A stretch of 55,467 bases of DNA from UBA9715 sp045614225. Its GTDB lineage: Bacteria > Actinomycetota > Coriobacteriia > Coriobacteriales > Eggerthellaceae. The DNA lies in NCBI GenBank assembly GCA_045614225.1, contig JAZLCO010000088.1:1-55467 (forward strand), in the 5' to 3' direction. Positions 31,600-40,445 of the stretch are shown piece after piece (the first letter of the stretch is position 1; each line of letters opens with the position of its first letter). The position numbers and the translations under genes were made by a program. The notes under the pieces are model-generated. The model was given only the letters and a program-made list of their open reading frames with translations. It was not told the DNA's origin and did no database searches.

Positions 31600-34500
31600 T
31601 TACATGAAGCCAGTTTTCTCGAGTTGGCGTTCGAGCCAGTCGTCGGCAATGCGGAACGGTCTGCGAATCACGATGCCGATGAGCAGCAAGATTCCGACGG
31701 CAATCAGCAAGAAGGCGGCGTTCGTGCCAACGGCCGGCCAGTAAATGCCCGCTACGCATTCCTTCAGCAAGCACATGCCATGGTAGAAGGGCAAGTAGGG
31801 AACGATGCTGCTGAGCAGCGGGTCGAGCATCTCGACGGGGAAGGTCCCGCCCGATGCGGCGACTTGCATGATGAGCAGGATGACGCACAGCGCCTTGCCC
31901 ACGTTGCCGAACAGCTCGGTCATCGTGTAAACGAACAGGCAGAACACCTGGCCGATGAACACTCCGAGCACCATGAACATTATCGGGTTGTCGCATTGGA
32001 TGTGAAGCAACATCAAGTCGCCCAACAGCACGAGAACGCTTTGCAACAGAGCGATGAAGCCGAATATTCCGTAACGCCCGAAGAACTCGTGGCGCGGTCT
32101 TACGGTCCGGTAATGCAAGCGCAGCTGCTCGAGGCGCTCTTCGACGATGCGCACACGCATGGCTGAAATCGTGACGAGCGCTCCAACCCATAGCGAGAGC
32201 ACCGTGTAGAACGAGGCCATTTGCGATCCGAAATTGGACACTGGATAAATCGGCTGGCGCTTCACTTCCAGCGGAGCCGAAAGGCGATCGGCGAGGTCCT
32301 CGACGTCGGAGCTCAAGGCGATTGCCTTGATTTGGTTCAGGTCGCCTGATGTCAAGGCATCAGAGAGGTTCTTCTTGGCACTGGAGAGCCGGCCGCTGGC
32401 CTCGTCGAGATCGGTGCTTGCTTGGGTAAGTCCGTTCTCCAGCGAAGTCAGCTGGCCGTTCAATCCATCTGTGCTGTTTGCAAGGCCACCGATTGCGGTG
32501 TCGAGGCCATCGACGATGCTGTGGATGGATGCCGATGTCGTCTCAACCGTGCTCCACATGCTGCTGGCAGACGATTTCACATTGTTGTTGTAGTACGTAC
32601 GCGCTTCAGTAATGGCAGCATCTGCGTCGTCGACGAGCTGCGTTAGCTCTGCGCGCGTCTGCTCGATGTTGGGGCCGAGGCTTTCCGAGCGGCTGGCCAT
32701 GGCTGTAATCGAACTGGACAAAGTATCGTACGAATCGCCGATGGCATCGATCCTTGTTGCCTCTGCGAGCATTTTCTCACGTTCGGTCTCGTCGGTTAGC
32801 AGCTCGGCCGCTTCGCGCGTGGTGCGTGCGGTTTCGTGCATGGCTTTGCCGGCGCCAGCGGCAACGTTGGCTGCCTCGTATATGGAGGCCGGAACTTCCG
32901 CCGTGCTGGTTTCGAGCATTGCAAGGGCTCCGTCGATGTCGTAGGCGATGCTGTTCAGTTCAGTTTCGCTATCAACAAGAGCAGTTTCAATTACAGCTGA
33001 CGCTTGGTCGAACGCCGTCGTGGCGCTTTGAGCGCCTTCTTCCGCACTTGCAACTGCGTTTCGCGCCGTCTCGCCCGCAGCCCTGACGCCGTTCATCGTC
33101 GAGCCTGCGGTTGCTACCACGTTTGAAACCGTGCCCGACAGGCTCGAGAGCGATCGAAGCTCGAAAGCCCCATTCCTCAAGTCGCGAACAGCATCGTCGA
33201 GATGCCCGGCCATCTTGTTGAGGTAGGTTCCCACCTCGGGTCTGCTGATGTATTCGGACAAATCGGCGGCAATTGCCAGAGCGGTTTCGTCGACGCGCTC
33301 GGTGAACGTGCGCCTAATGCCTTCCTGAATTGAATCAGCGCCTTTCTGCGTGATGATGGGGGCGATGGGGTTTTCCTTCTCGTTCGTGTAGTACACGACA
33401 TCGGGGTATTGAGCGCCGTCAGTCAGGTACGTCATCATGTTTTTGCTGAAGTCCTCAGGGATGACGATGGCAGCGTAGTAAGAGCTGTCGGTGACACCGT
33501 CCACAGCCTGTTGCTCGTCGACGAACACCCAGTTGAAGCTGTCGTTGCTTCGTAGCTGGGCGACTATCGTGTCGCCCACGTTCACGCGCACAGGAATGAG
33601 CTCGCTCTTGTAGCCTGCGTCTTCGTTTGCAACGGCCACCTTTAGGTTGCCCGTGTTGCTATAGGGGTCCCAGCAGCCGGCGATGTTGAACCAAGCATAA
33701 AGCGAAGGGGTGATGACGAGCAGCATGATGACCACGACGCCGATGACGCTCTGGAAGCCGAGCCGCATGTCGGTGAAGAAGATGTCACGTGCAGCGCCAC
33801 CATATCGCTTCGGTTGTTCAGTAAGGTCGGGTTCGTTTGCGGGTGAGTCGTTGGGAGCTTCGGGCGATACGAGTGAGGAAGGCAACGGCGGGGCGACCGA
33901 GAACAGGTCGTTGATCGTCTGGTTCTTGAAGTTTTCGATTGCCTGCGCGCGTCCGTCCTCGACTGCTCGGCGCTTGTCGTCGACCGCGTCGATGAGCGTG
34001 TTGTATTCAGGTGCTTCTGCTACCAGGTTATCGCCGAGGAGCTTCGCCTCGTCGAGCACGACGCGGTGCAGGTACTCCATGACGATGAGGGCGATTTGCA
34101 CGCATAAGACCAAAATGAGTGCGACGATCAGCGCTGTGAGCTTTGCGTCAGTTGAAACATCTGGTCCCAGGATCAGGTTGAACGGCAGCATGATGACGAG
34201 CAAGGCGAAGGGGATTGCGAAAATGGCGACGCTACCGACTTTGCGCAAACGGGGATAGTGTCGGTTGAAGGTCAGCGCTCGGCGTTCGATGCTGTCGCGG
34301 TAGGCATCATGCGATGCGAGCACGCGCATCATGCCGCGCACACGTGCGTTGTCAGTGCCTTGGCCGTGCAGTTCGCCTGCAAAGAATCCTGTTTTCCTCA
34401 GCTCTTCGTCGAACATTAACAGCACGTTCATCATGTAGGGGCGTATCACCAAGCCGATGAGAAGTGCGAGGGGGATGATGAGCGCTACGGCAATCAAGTC

Positions 34501-36465
34501 GGTGGCGTAGGCGGTTCCCTGCATGCCGCAGAGAGCCTCGCGCATCGCGTTGATTCCGTACGTGAACGGCAGGAAAGGATGGACCGCCCTGAAGAATGCA
34601 GGCATCATTTCAATGGGATACATGCCCGATGACCCGGGAACTTGCATGATGAGCAGCAAGATACACAGCGTCCTGCCGATGTTGCGGAATGTGAGGGCGA
34701 GCGCATAGAGCAGGTTCATAAATGCAAACGAACACACCGCACCCGATGCCATGAATGCGACCGGGTGGGCGCAGTCGATGCCGAGCGCAATGTCGACGCC
34801 GCAGATGATTTGCGATTGCACCAAAGCAAGCAACACGAGCAGGAGCCAACGGCCGAAATAGCGTTGTGTAGGCGTTGCGCTTTCGAAGCCCGTTCGGTCG
34901 ACTTCCAGCTTGATAAGGGAAATCAAGATGAAGCATCCGATCCACAACGCGAGGCAGGTGTAGAACGGCGCCACGGCTGTGCCGTAATTCGAAACAGGGT
35001 AAATCTCCTCGGTGACCAGATTGACGGGCGACGAGATGAATTGGCCAAGGTTGTCGGGGTCGACGTCGAGAAGCTCGGCTATCTGGTCGACCTTCAAGGC
35101 GCTGCCCATGGCGTTCAGGTCGGTCGAGGTCGATTCGAGATGGGCACTCACGTTCGAAAGCAGCGCCTTAGCCTGCTCAATTGCAGCAATTGCATCGACG
35201 AGCGCTGCATCGGTTTGGGCGAGGACTTCCTGGAGCTCGACGATCTGCGGCTCGAACTGACCAACGGCGCTCGAAAGCCCCGAGAGGGAGATCCCCAGGT
35301 CGTACGTGCCGTTCGATAATGCTGGCAGAACTTCACGCGAGAACGTGTCGTTCGCGGCATTCGTCTTGTCGACGATGGTTTGCACGTTGGCGTTCATGTT
35401 CTGGGTCGAGGCGTCGGCAAGCGCCACCGCGCTCTGCAGGTGGTCCGAGGCGCTCTGGAGTTTTTGCAGTGCGACTTGGAGTTGTTCGGTGACTTCGTTC
35501 TGGCCGTGGGCAGCGAGCTCAGCGGACATGAGTTCAATTGATTTGTCCAGGTCGGCGCTCACACGAGCCACGTCGCTTTCGGTCGCGCTCATATCCGCGC
35601 TGATGCGCAACGAAAGGTTGGCAAGTGCCAGATTCGTCTGCGAAAGCGACTTGGAGAACACCGAATCGAACGCTATGGTCTCTGCGCGCAGGTTGTTCAA
35701 AGTGGCGCTGCTGTCCGCAAGCGATGTGCGTAACGCTGGTAGCTGCTGCGCGGCTGCCGAAAGAGACGCTTGCGACCCTGCGACGGACTCTCTCCAACCG
35801 TTGATGGCGCTGATGGTGCTATCGAGCGATTGGGTCACGTTGGCGATTTGAGCCTGGGTGTCCTTGACTTCGCTCGCGAGCGTACCGCGCGTCTGGCTCG
35901 CCTGTTCTTCTACCTTGTCGGCGCCTTCCTGCACCTTCTTCAGAACAGCCTCGTTGACGGTCGAAGCAAATTGTTGGTTGACCTGCGTTACCAACGTCTG
36001 CGCGGCCGAATCGGATACTTTGACAGCGACGGCGTTTTGCTTTTCGTTGGGGTAGAAGTAGATGACAGGCTGTTCGTCAGATCCATCGAAGATGCCGACA
36101 ACGTTCTTGCTGAGGTCTTTCGGCATCACGAGTGTTGCGTAGCATTCAAATCTGCGCGTGGCTTCGAGGGCTTCTTCTTCGCTATCGTAGAAACGCCAAT
36201 CGATGTTGTGGTTGTCGCGTAGCTTGTCTGTGACCTGTTCGCCGAGGTTTATCTCGCCGGTCAAGTTGCTTGTGGCTCCTTCGTCTTCGTTGACGACGGC
36301 GATGGGCACATTGCTTGTGTTGGAGTATGGGTCCCAGTTGGCGACGATGCAATACCAGGCATAGAGACCTGGCAGTACGAGCAGCGCGATGACGACCAGC
36401 AATGCTGCAGGGTTTCGCCCGAGAGCTTTCAAGTCGCGCAGGAATATGTTGAAAGACGTCCTCAT
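31600..36465 (-). CDS. double-length YhgE/Pip membrane protein
   Basis: One 1621-codon frame encodes two YhgE/Pip (phage-infection-protein-like) units in tandem. Unit 1 (1-720) has LPGLYAWYCIVANWDPYSNT near residue 30, a long extracytoplasmic coiled region, and a five- to six-helix C-terminal domain ending EELRKTGF. A linker (720-885) adds two helices and a basic region. Unit 2 (885-1621) repeats the plan with PSLYAWFNIAGCWDPYSNTG near 921 and ends QLEKTGFM. Single YhgE proteins are usually 700-900 residues. Relatives include ABC-2-type membrane proteins and the type VII secretion protein EsaA. The ATG overlaps the stop codon of the upstream methyltransferase by 4 bp. Confidence 0.88.
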   Translation of the reverse strand: MRTSFNIFLRDLKALGRNPAALLVVIALLVLPGLYAWYCIVANWDPYSNTSNVPIAVVNEDEGATSNLTGEINLGEQVTDKLRDNHNIDWRFYDSEEEALEATRRFECYATLVMPKDLSKNVVGIFDGSDEQPVIYFYPNEKQNAVAVKVSDSAAQTLVTQVNQQFASTVNEAVLKKVQEGADKVEEQASQTRGTLASEVKDTQAQIANVTQSLDSTISAINGWRESVAGSQASLSAAAQQLPALRTSLADSSATLNNLRAETIAFDSVFSKSLSQTNLALANLSLRISADMSATESDVARVSADLDKSIELMSAELAAHGQNEVTEQLQVALQKLQSASDHLQSAVALADASTQNMNANVQTIVDKTNAANDTFSREVLPALSNGTYDLGISLSGLSSAVGQFEPQIVELQEVLAQTDAALVDAIAAIEQAKALLSNVSAHLESTSTDLNAMGSALKVDQIAELLDVDPDNLGQFISSPVNLVTEEIYPVSNYGTAVAPFYTCLALWIGCFILISLIKLEVDRTGFESATPTQRYFGRWLLLVLLALVQSQIICGVDIALGIDCAHPVAFMASGAVCSFAFMNLLYALALTFRNIGRTLCILLLIMQVPGSSGMYPIEMMPAFFRAVHPFLPFTYGINAMREALCGMQGTAYATDLIAVALIIPLALLIGLVIRPYMMNVLLMFDEELRKTGFFAGELHGQGTDNARVRGMMRVLASHDAYRDSIERRALTFNRHYPRLRKVGSVAIFAIPFALLVIMLPFNLILGPDVSTDAKLTALIVALILVLCVQIALIVMEYLHRVVLDEAKLLGDNLVAEAPEYNTLIDAVDDKRRAVEDGRAQAIENFKNQTINDLFSVAPPLPSSLVSPEAPNDSPANEPDLTEQPKRYGGAARDIFFTDMRLGFQSVIGVVVIMLLVITPSLYAWFNIAGCWDPYSNTGNLKVAVANEDAGYKSELIPVRVNVGDTIVAQLRSNDSFNWVFVDEQQAVDGVTDSSYYAAIVIPEDFSKNMMTYLTDGAQYPDVVYYTNEKENPIAPIITQKGADSIQEGIRRTFTERVDETALAIAADLSEYISRPEVGTYLNKMAGHLDDAVRDLRNGAFELRSLSSLSGTVSNVVATAGSTMNGVRAAGETARNAVASAEEGAQSATTAFDQASAVIETALVDSETELNSIAYDIDGALAMLETSTAEVPASIYEAANVAAGAGKAMHETARTTREAAELLTDETEREKMLAEATRIDAIGDSYDTLSSSITAMASRSESLGPNIEQTRAELTQLVDDADAAITEARTYYNNNVKSSASSMWSTVETTSASIHSIVDGLDTAIGGLANSTDGLNGQLTSLENGLTQASTDLDEASGRLSSAKKNLSDALTSGDLNQIKAIALSSDVEDLADRLSAPLEVKRQPIYPVSNFGSQMASFYTVLSLWVGALVTISAMRVRIVEERLEQLRLHYRTVRPRHEFFGRYGIFGFIALLQSVLVLLGDLMLLHIQCDNPIMFMVLGVFIGQVFCLFVYTMTELFGNVGKALCVILLIMQVAASGGTFPVEMLDPLLSSIVPYLPFYHGMCLLKECVAGIYWPAVGTNAAFLLIAVGILLLIGIVIRRPFRIADDWLERQLEKTGFM

Positions 36466-37325
36466 GTACTGCTCTCGGTTTTCGTGGACTTGCGCAGCTC
36501 CCAGAAAGCGACAGCGCTCGATGCGGCGACATTGAGCGAATCGACGCCGTGTTCCATGGGAATGCGCACCGTGTAGTCGCAGCGCGAGATTGTCGACTCA
36601 GCCAGGCCGTCGCCTTCGGTTCCGAACACGAGTGCGAGGCGGTCACATGATTTGAGGCGCGCGTCGTCAAGAGCGATCGAATCGTCCGATAGCGCCATGG
36701 CTGCTGTTGTGAACCCCAACTCGTGAAGCAAGGGCACACCATCTCGAGCCCAATTGTGGGGGTCGGAGCCGATGCGCGTCCACGGTACCTGGAAAACGGT
36801 GCCCATCGACACGCGCACGGCGCGTCGGTACAGCGGGTCATAACAAGCAGGGGAGACGAGCACCGCGTCAGCGCCAAGTGCGGCAGCCGAACGGAAAATG
36901 GCTCCGACGTTGGTATGGTTACGTATGTCTTCGAGGACGGCGATGAGGCGCGCGTCGCGCACCACGTCGGCGACAGGTCGCTCGAGGGGCCTGCGGAATG
37001 CGGCGAGGGCGCCTCGTGTGAGCTGGAAGCCCGTTAGCTGCTCGAGCTGATCCTCGGGTGCCACAAACAGCGAAGCCGATTCGTTTGCCAGCAACATTCG
37101 TTTCAAAATGTTGGCTGCTTCCAGCGATGGCAGGTACTTCTCGGCGGTCAAAAGCGAAAGCGGCTCCATGCCCGCGTCAAGAGCCCGTCCGATCACCTCT
37201 ATGGACTCTGCGATGAAAACAGCTTTTTCGGGTTCGATTCGGCTGCGAAGCTGCACGTCGGTGAGCCTCACGTAGGGGTCGAGGCGTGGGTCGTCCAGTG
37301 TTGTTGTGCGCAGTAGTTCGGCCAT
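36462..37325 (-). CDS. SpoU/TrmH-family RNA 2'-O-methyltransferase
   Basis: The 287-residue protein has an N-terminal substrate-binding region (1-105) and a SPOUT methyltransferase domain. VLEDIRNHTNVGAIFRSAAALG, FGTEGDGLAESTISRCD and IPMEHGVDSLNVAASSAVAF give the family motifs 1 to 3. The likely target is rRNA or tRNA ribose. No ribosome site precedes the ATG, and a TATACT box ends 6 nt before it, so the message may be leaderless. The stop overlaps the ATG of the YhgE gene by 4 bp, which implies one transcript. Confidence 0.92.
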   Translation of the reverse strand: MAELLRTTTLDDPRLDPYVRLTDVQLRSRIEPEKAVFIAESIEVIGRALDAGMEPLSLLTAEKYLPSLEAANILKRMLLANESASLFVAPEDQLEQLTGFQLTRGALAAFRRPLERPVADVVRDARLIAVLEDIRNHTNVGAIFRSAAALGADAVLVSPACYDPLYRRAVRVSMGTVFQVPWTRIGSDPHNWARDGVPLLHELGFTTAAMALSDDSIALDDARLKSCDRLALVFGTEGDGLAESTISRCDYTVRIPMEHGVDSLNVAASSAVAFWELRKSTKTESST

Positions 37326-37331
37326 GGTGAA

Positions 37332-37337
37332 AGTATA
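37332..37337 (-). promoter_or_regulatory. -10 box for the methyltransferase-YhgE operon
   Basis: TATACT on the minus strand ends 6 nt before the ATG at 37325, placing the expected start site on the A of the ATG. No clear -35 is visible. Confidence 0.5.
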
Positions 37338-37404
37338 AGATGAAAAGGTGTTACAGACGCCGTATTTGACATGACTGTTCCCTATTGGCGAGCTTGCAAT
37401 TCGT

Positions 37405-37410
37405 TATACT
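37405..37410 (+). promoter_or_regulatory. -10 box before the MBOAT operon
   Basis: TATACT lies 58 nt before the MBOAT ATG, in the divergent region shared with the methyltransferase gene. No -35 is convincing. Confidence 0.4.
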
Positions 37411-37467
37411 CTCGTTTAGTTATTTTCGTTTCGTTGCGTACCAAGAGAAAGCGGAGCAGTTCGTCAT

Positions 37468-38889
37468 ATGGTCTTTTCGAGCCTCGTATTCCTGTTCCTG
37501 TTCCTGGCCATCCATCTATTTGTCTACCACATGGTCGATGAGCGATACCGCAACGTGGTGTTGCTCGTTTCCTCGCTTATCTTCTATTCGTGGGGTGGTC
37601 CGCGCTACCTCGTGCTGCTCATGGGCAACACGCTTGCCAGCTGGGGGTTCGCCCTGCTCATCGAGCGGTCCGACTCGCCGGGCAAGCGAAAGCTCTGGCT
37701 TGTTGCAGAGTGTGTTGTGTTGTTGGGCGTGCTCGGCATCTTCAAATACTTGGGATTCTTCTGTGCCAACTTCCAAGCGATATTCGGTGTGCCCGAGTTG
37801 ATTCCCGAAATCGTGCTGCCCATCGGCATCTCGTTCTACACGTTCCAGCTCATTTCGTACGTGGTCGATGTCTACCGCGGGGAAATTGATGCGCAGCCCA
37901 GTTATTGGAAGTTGCTGCTCTATTCGTCGCTCTTCCATCAGTGCATCGCTGGCCCTATTGTGCGCTACCAGACGGTTGCCGAACAGATTGACGAACGCCG
38001 TCCGACTAAAAACGACATCTACTACGGCGTGCGACGCTTCAGCATCGGTTTGGCGAAAAAGGCCGTGCTGGCCAACTCGTGCGCTGCGGTTGCCGACACG
38101 CTGTTGCCCATCGGTGATGCCAGCTTGGCTACTCAAACTACGACCGGCTACTGGCTGGGCATGCTGTTCTTCGGCTTGCAGATCTACCTGGACTTCTCGG
38201 CGTATTCCGACATGGCCATCGGCATGGGCCGTATGGTGGGTTTCCGCTATCTCGAGAACTTCAACTACCCTTATCAGGCTGTGTCGATTCAAGACTTTTG
38301 GCGGCGCTGGCACATCTCGCTGTCGAGTTTCTTCCGCGACTACGTTTACATTCCGCTTGGCGGAAGCCGCTGCTCGAAAGCAAAGTACGTGCGCAACATC
38401 TTCATCGTATGGTTCCTGACGGGCATGTGGCATGGTGCTAGCTGGAACTACATCCTGTGGGGCTTGTACTTTGCAGTCTTCCTGCTGCTCGAGAAGTTTG
38501 TGATTCGGGGTCGCATGCCGCGAATCGCTGGGCACATCTACGCACTTGTAGTCGTGTACTTCGGCTGGGTGCTGTTCAAGTTCGAGAACTTCGCCGAATT
38601 GGGCATGGTGCTTGCTGGCATGTTTGGCCTCGCCGGCGGTGGATTCACCGGGCTGGAAGTGCACACGCTGTTCATGCAGAACATCTTCTTGATGCTGTTC
38701 TGCTTCGTCGCGTGCACCGAGTTGGGCAAACGATTGCACAAGGCGCTGTTTGATGCCGCCCAGAGAAACGACATTGCTCTGACGATTTACGGCATCACAG
38801 AAGCTATCACACCCGTGATTTTGCTCGTCATCGCCGTGGCGGCGCTTGCCGGTGCGAGCTACAACCCGTTTATCTACTTCCAGTTCTAG
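37468..38889 (+). CDS. MBOAT-family O-acyltransferase (AlgI-like)
   Basis: The 473-residue polytopic protein belongs to the membrane-bound O-acyltransferases that pass acyl groups across the membrane to surface glycans. About ten hydrophobic helices are visible. The signature FHQCIAGPIVRYQTVAEQI and the catalytic-histidine segment MWHGASWNYILWGLYFAVFL are present, as in AlgI and DltB. Two DHHW genes follow on the same strand, with an 11-nt gap to the first. Together they look like an AlgI-AlgJ-type O-acetylation pair acting on an unknown surface polymer. Confidence 0.93.
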   Translation: MVFSSLVFLFLFLAIHLFVYHMVDERYRNVVLLVSSLIFYSWGGPRYLVLLMGNTLASWGFALLIERSDSPGKRKLWLVAECVVLLGVLGIFKYLGFFCANFQAIFGVPELIPEIVLPIGISFYTFQLISYVVDVYRGEIDAQPSYWKLLLYSSLFHQCIAGPIVRYQTVAEQIDERRPTKNDIYYGVRRFSIGLAKKAVLANSCAAVADTLLPIGDASLATQTTTGYWLGMLFFGLQIYLDFSAYSDMAIGMGRMVGFRYLENFNYPYQAVSIQDFWRRWHISLSSFFRDYVYIPLGGSRCSKAKYVRNIFIVWFLTGMWHGASWNYILWGLYFAVFLLLEKFVIRGRMPRIAGHIYALVVVYFGWVLFKFENFAELGMVLAGMFGLAGGGFTGLEVHTLFMQNIFLMLFCFVACTELGKRLHKALFDAAQRNDIALTIYGITEAITPVILLVIAVAALAGASYNPFIYFQF

Positions 38890-38900
38890 CGGGGGAAGTA

Positions 38901-40445
38901 ATGCCGACGAAGCGAACGCCATCACGAAGAGCAGCCGAAATGAACGGCCAATCGCGCCGACGGGCGATTGCCGCAAATCCTGCGGAAGGCCCGCAAGAGG
39001 CTCAGCGCAATCAAGCGTTGCGGGGCTCGGCGGCAGACGATCGGCAAGCCGCTTCGCCGCGCCGCGCGCGTGGCGATGTGGCGAAATCGGCAGAACAGCG
39101 TGCACGACAGCAGAAGCTCAGGAGCTGGCGACGCTTCGGCGTACTCGGGGCGATGGCCATCATGGGCTTGGGTTGCATCATCGGATTGCTGTTCTTCTTG
39201 CGCCCAACCGTTTCAGAATTCGAGAACCGTACGCTCACGACCTATCCGGACTTCACAATCGGAAGTTTTCTTGATGGTACATACACTTCGCAGGTTTCGC
39301 TGTGGTATGCCGACACCTATCCTATCCGCGAACCGCTTGTGCGCATGAATTTCAAGACCAAAAGCCTCTACGGCATTCAGCCCGAAACCCAGCTCATCGG
39401 TGGGAATCGCACAAGTGACGAACTGCCACCCGAAGGAGAGCGCACGACCGAGCCAAAACGCGAGCATTCGCACGATGTTGACGAACCCGATGTCCGCATC
39501 CGCGCTGAGGAAATCGAAGACCAGATCGTGAACGGCCTCTATGTCGACGCAGCTGCGGGTTCGGCTTACACGCTCTACTATTTCGACCAAGGCGCAACCG
39601 AGGCTTACGCTGATGTGATAAACGATGCAGCCAGCCAGCTTAAGGGCAAAGCCGAGGTCTACTCGGTGCTGCTCCCGACGAACGCCGGGATCCTACTCGA
39701 CGACGATACGCTTGCCAAGTTGGGCGTTCCGAACCAGAAGCAGGCCATCGATTACTTCTACAGCCTCATGAACGACGATGTTTACACGGTCGATGCGTTC
39801 GATGTGCTGTACGACCATCGCGACGAATACCTCTACTTCCACTCCGATCATCACTGGACCCAGCTTGCTGCTTATTACGCATACACGGCGTTCTGCAATA
39901 CGAAGGGCATCGAGCCTGCACCTTACGACAAGTGGGAAGAGCTCGTCTTCGAGCCCTATACAGGCGAGTACGCTTCGTTCGTCGACATCGAGCTTGCGCC
40001 TGATTATGTGGCGGCGCGCATTCCCCAAGGCACAAACGACATGGAATATTGGGTCAACGATGCAGACGATAGCACGCTCATGGAAGGGAATGTCATTAGC
40101 GATTTGCGCGACGCTGACGAAGATGCCAACAAGTACAACTGCTTCGTGTGCGGAAACCGTCCGTTCTCCCACATCCACAACCCAGCGGTCACGGACGGAT
40201 CGTCGTGCCTTGTGGTGAAGGATTCGTTCGGCAATCCGTTCGTGTCGGTGATGGTCGATAGCTACGAGGACATCTACACGATCGACTTCCGCTTCACGAC
40301 CAAGAAGCTTGTCGACCTCGTTGACGAATACGGCATTCAAGACGTCATCTTCGAGAACGTTCTCATGTTCGCGGGAACATATGATGCTTCCGAGCTTTTG
40401 TCTGACATTGTGTACTCCGACGAATCGGCGGGAGGAGGGGAATAA
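38901..40445 (+). CDS. DHHW-family protein (AlgJ-like), copy 1
   Basis: The 514-residue protein has an Arg-rich cytoplasmic N-terminus (1-70), one transmembrane helix (about 75-97), and a long exported domain. The motif FHSDHHWTQLAAYYAY supplies the Asp-His of AlgJ/DHHW proteins, and VVKDSFGNPF a candidate serine, so an SGNH-like acetyltransferase or esterase function is plausible. Its partner is probably the MBOAT protein encoded upstream. The stop TAA overlaps the ATG of copy 2 by one base. The two copies are paralogues along their whole exported part. Confidence 0.88.
   Translation: MPTKRTPSRRAAEMNGQSRRRAIAANPAEGPQEAQRNQALRGSAADDRQAASPRRARGDVAKSAEQRARQQKLRSWRRFGVLGAMAIMGLGCIIGLLFFLRPTVSEFENRTLTTYPDFTIGSFLDGTYTSQVSLWYADTYPIREPLVRMNFKTKSLYGIQPETQLIGGNRTSDELPPEGERTTEPKREHSHDVDEPDVRIRAEEIEDQIVNGLYVDAAAGSAYTLYYFDQGATEAYADVINDAASQLKGKAEVYSVLLPTNAGILLDDDTLAKLGVPNQKQAIDYFYSLMNDDVYTVDAFDVLYDHRDEYLYFHSDHHWTQLAAYYAYTAFCNTKGIEPAPYDKWEELVFEPYTGEYASFVDIELAPDYVAARIPQGTNDMEYWVNDADDSTLMEGNVISDLRDADEDANKYNCFVCGNRPFSHIHNPAVTDGSSCLVVKDSFGNPFVSVMVDSYEDIYTIDFRFTTKKLVDLVDEYGIQDVIFENVLMFAGTYDASELLSDIVYSDESAGGGE

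Noticed and set aside
33800..34300. Possible frameshift fusion of two adjacent yhgE genes
   Set aside because: The frame is open for 1621 codons, and the linker encodes plausible helices and a basic region, with no sign of a frame change. Long-read confirmation is still listed as the test.
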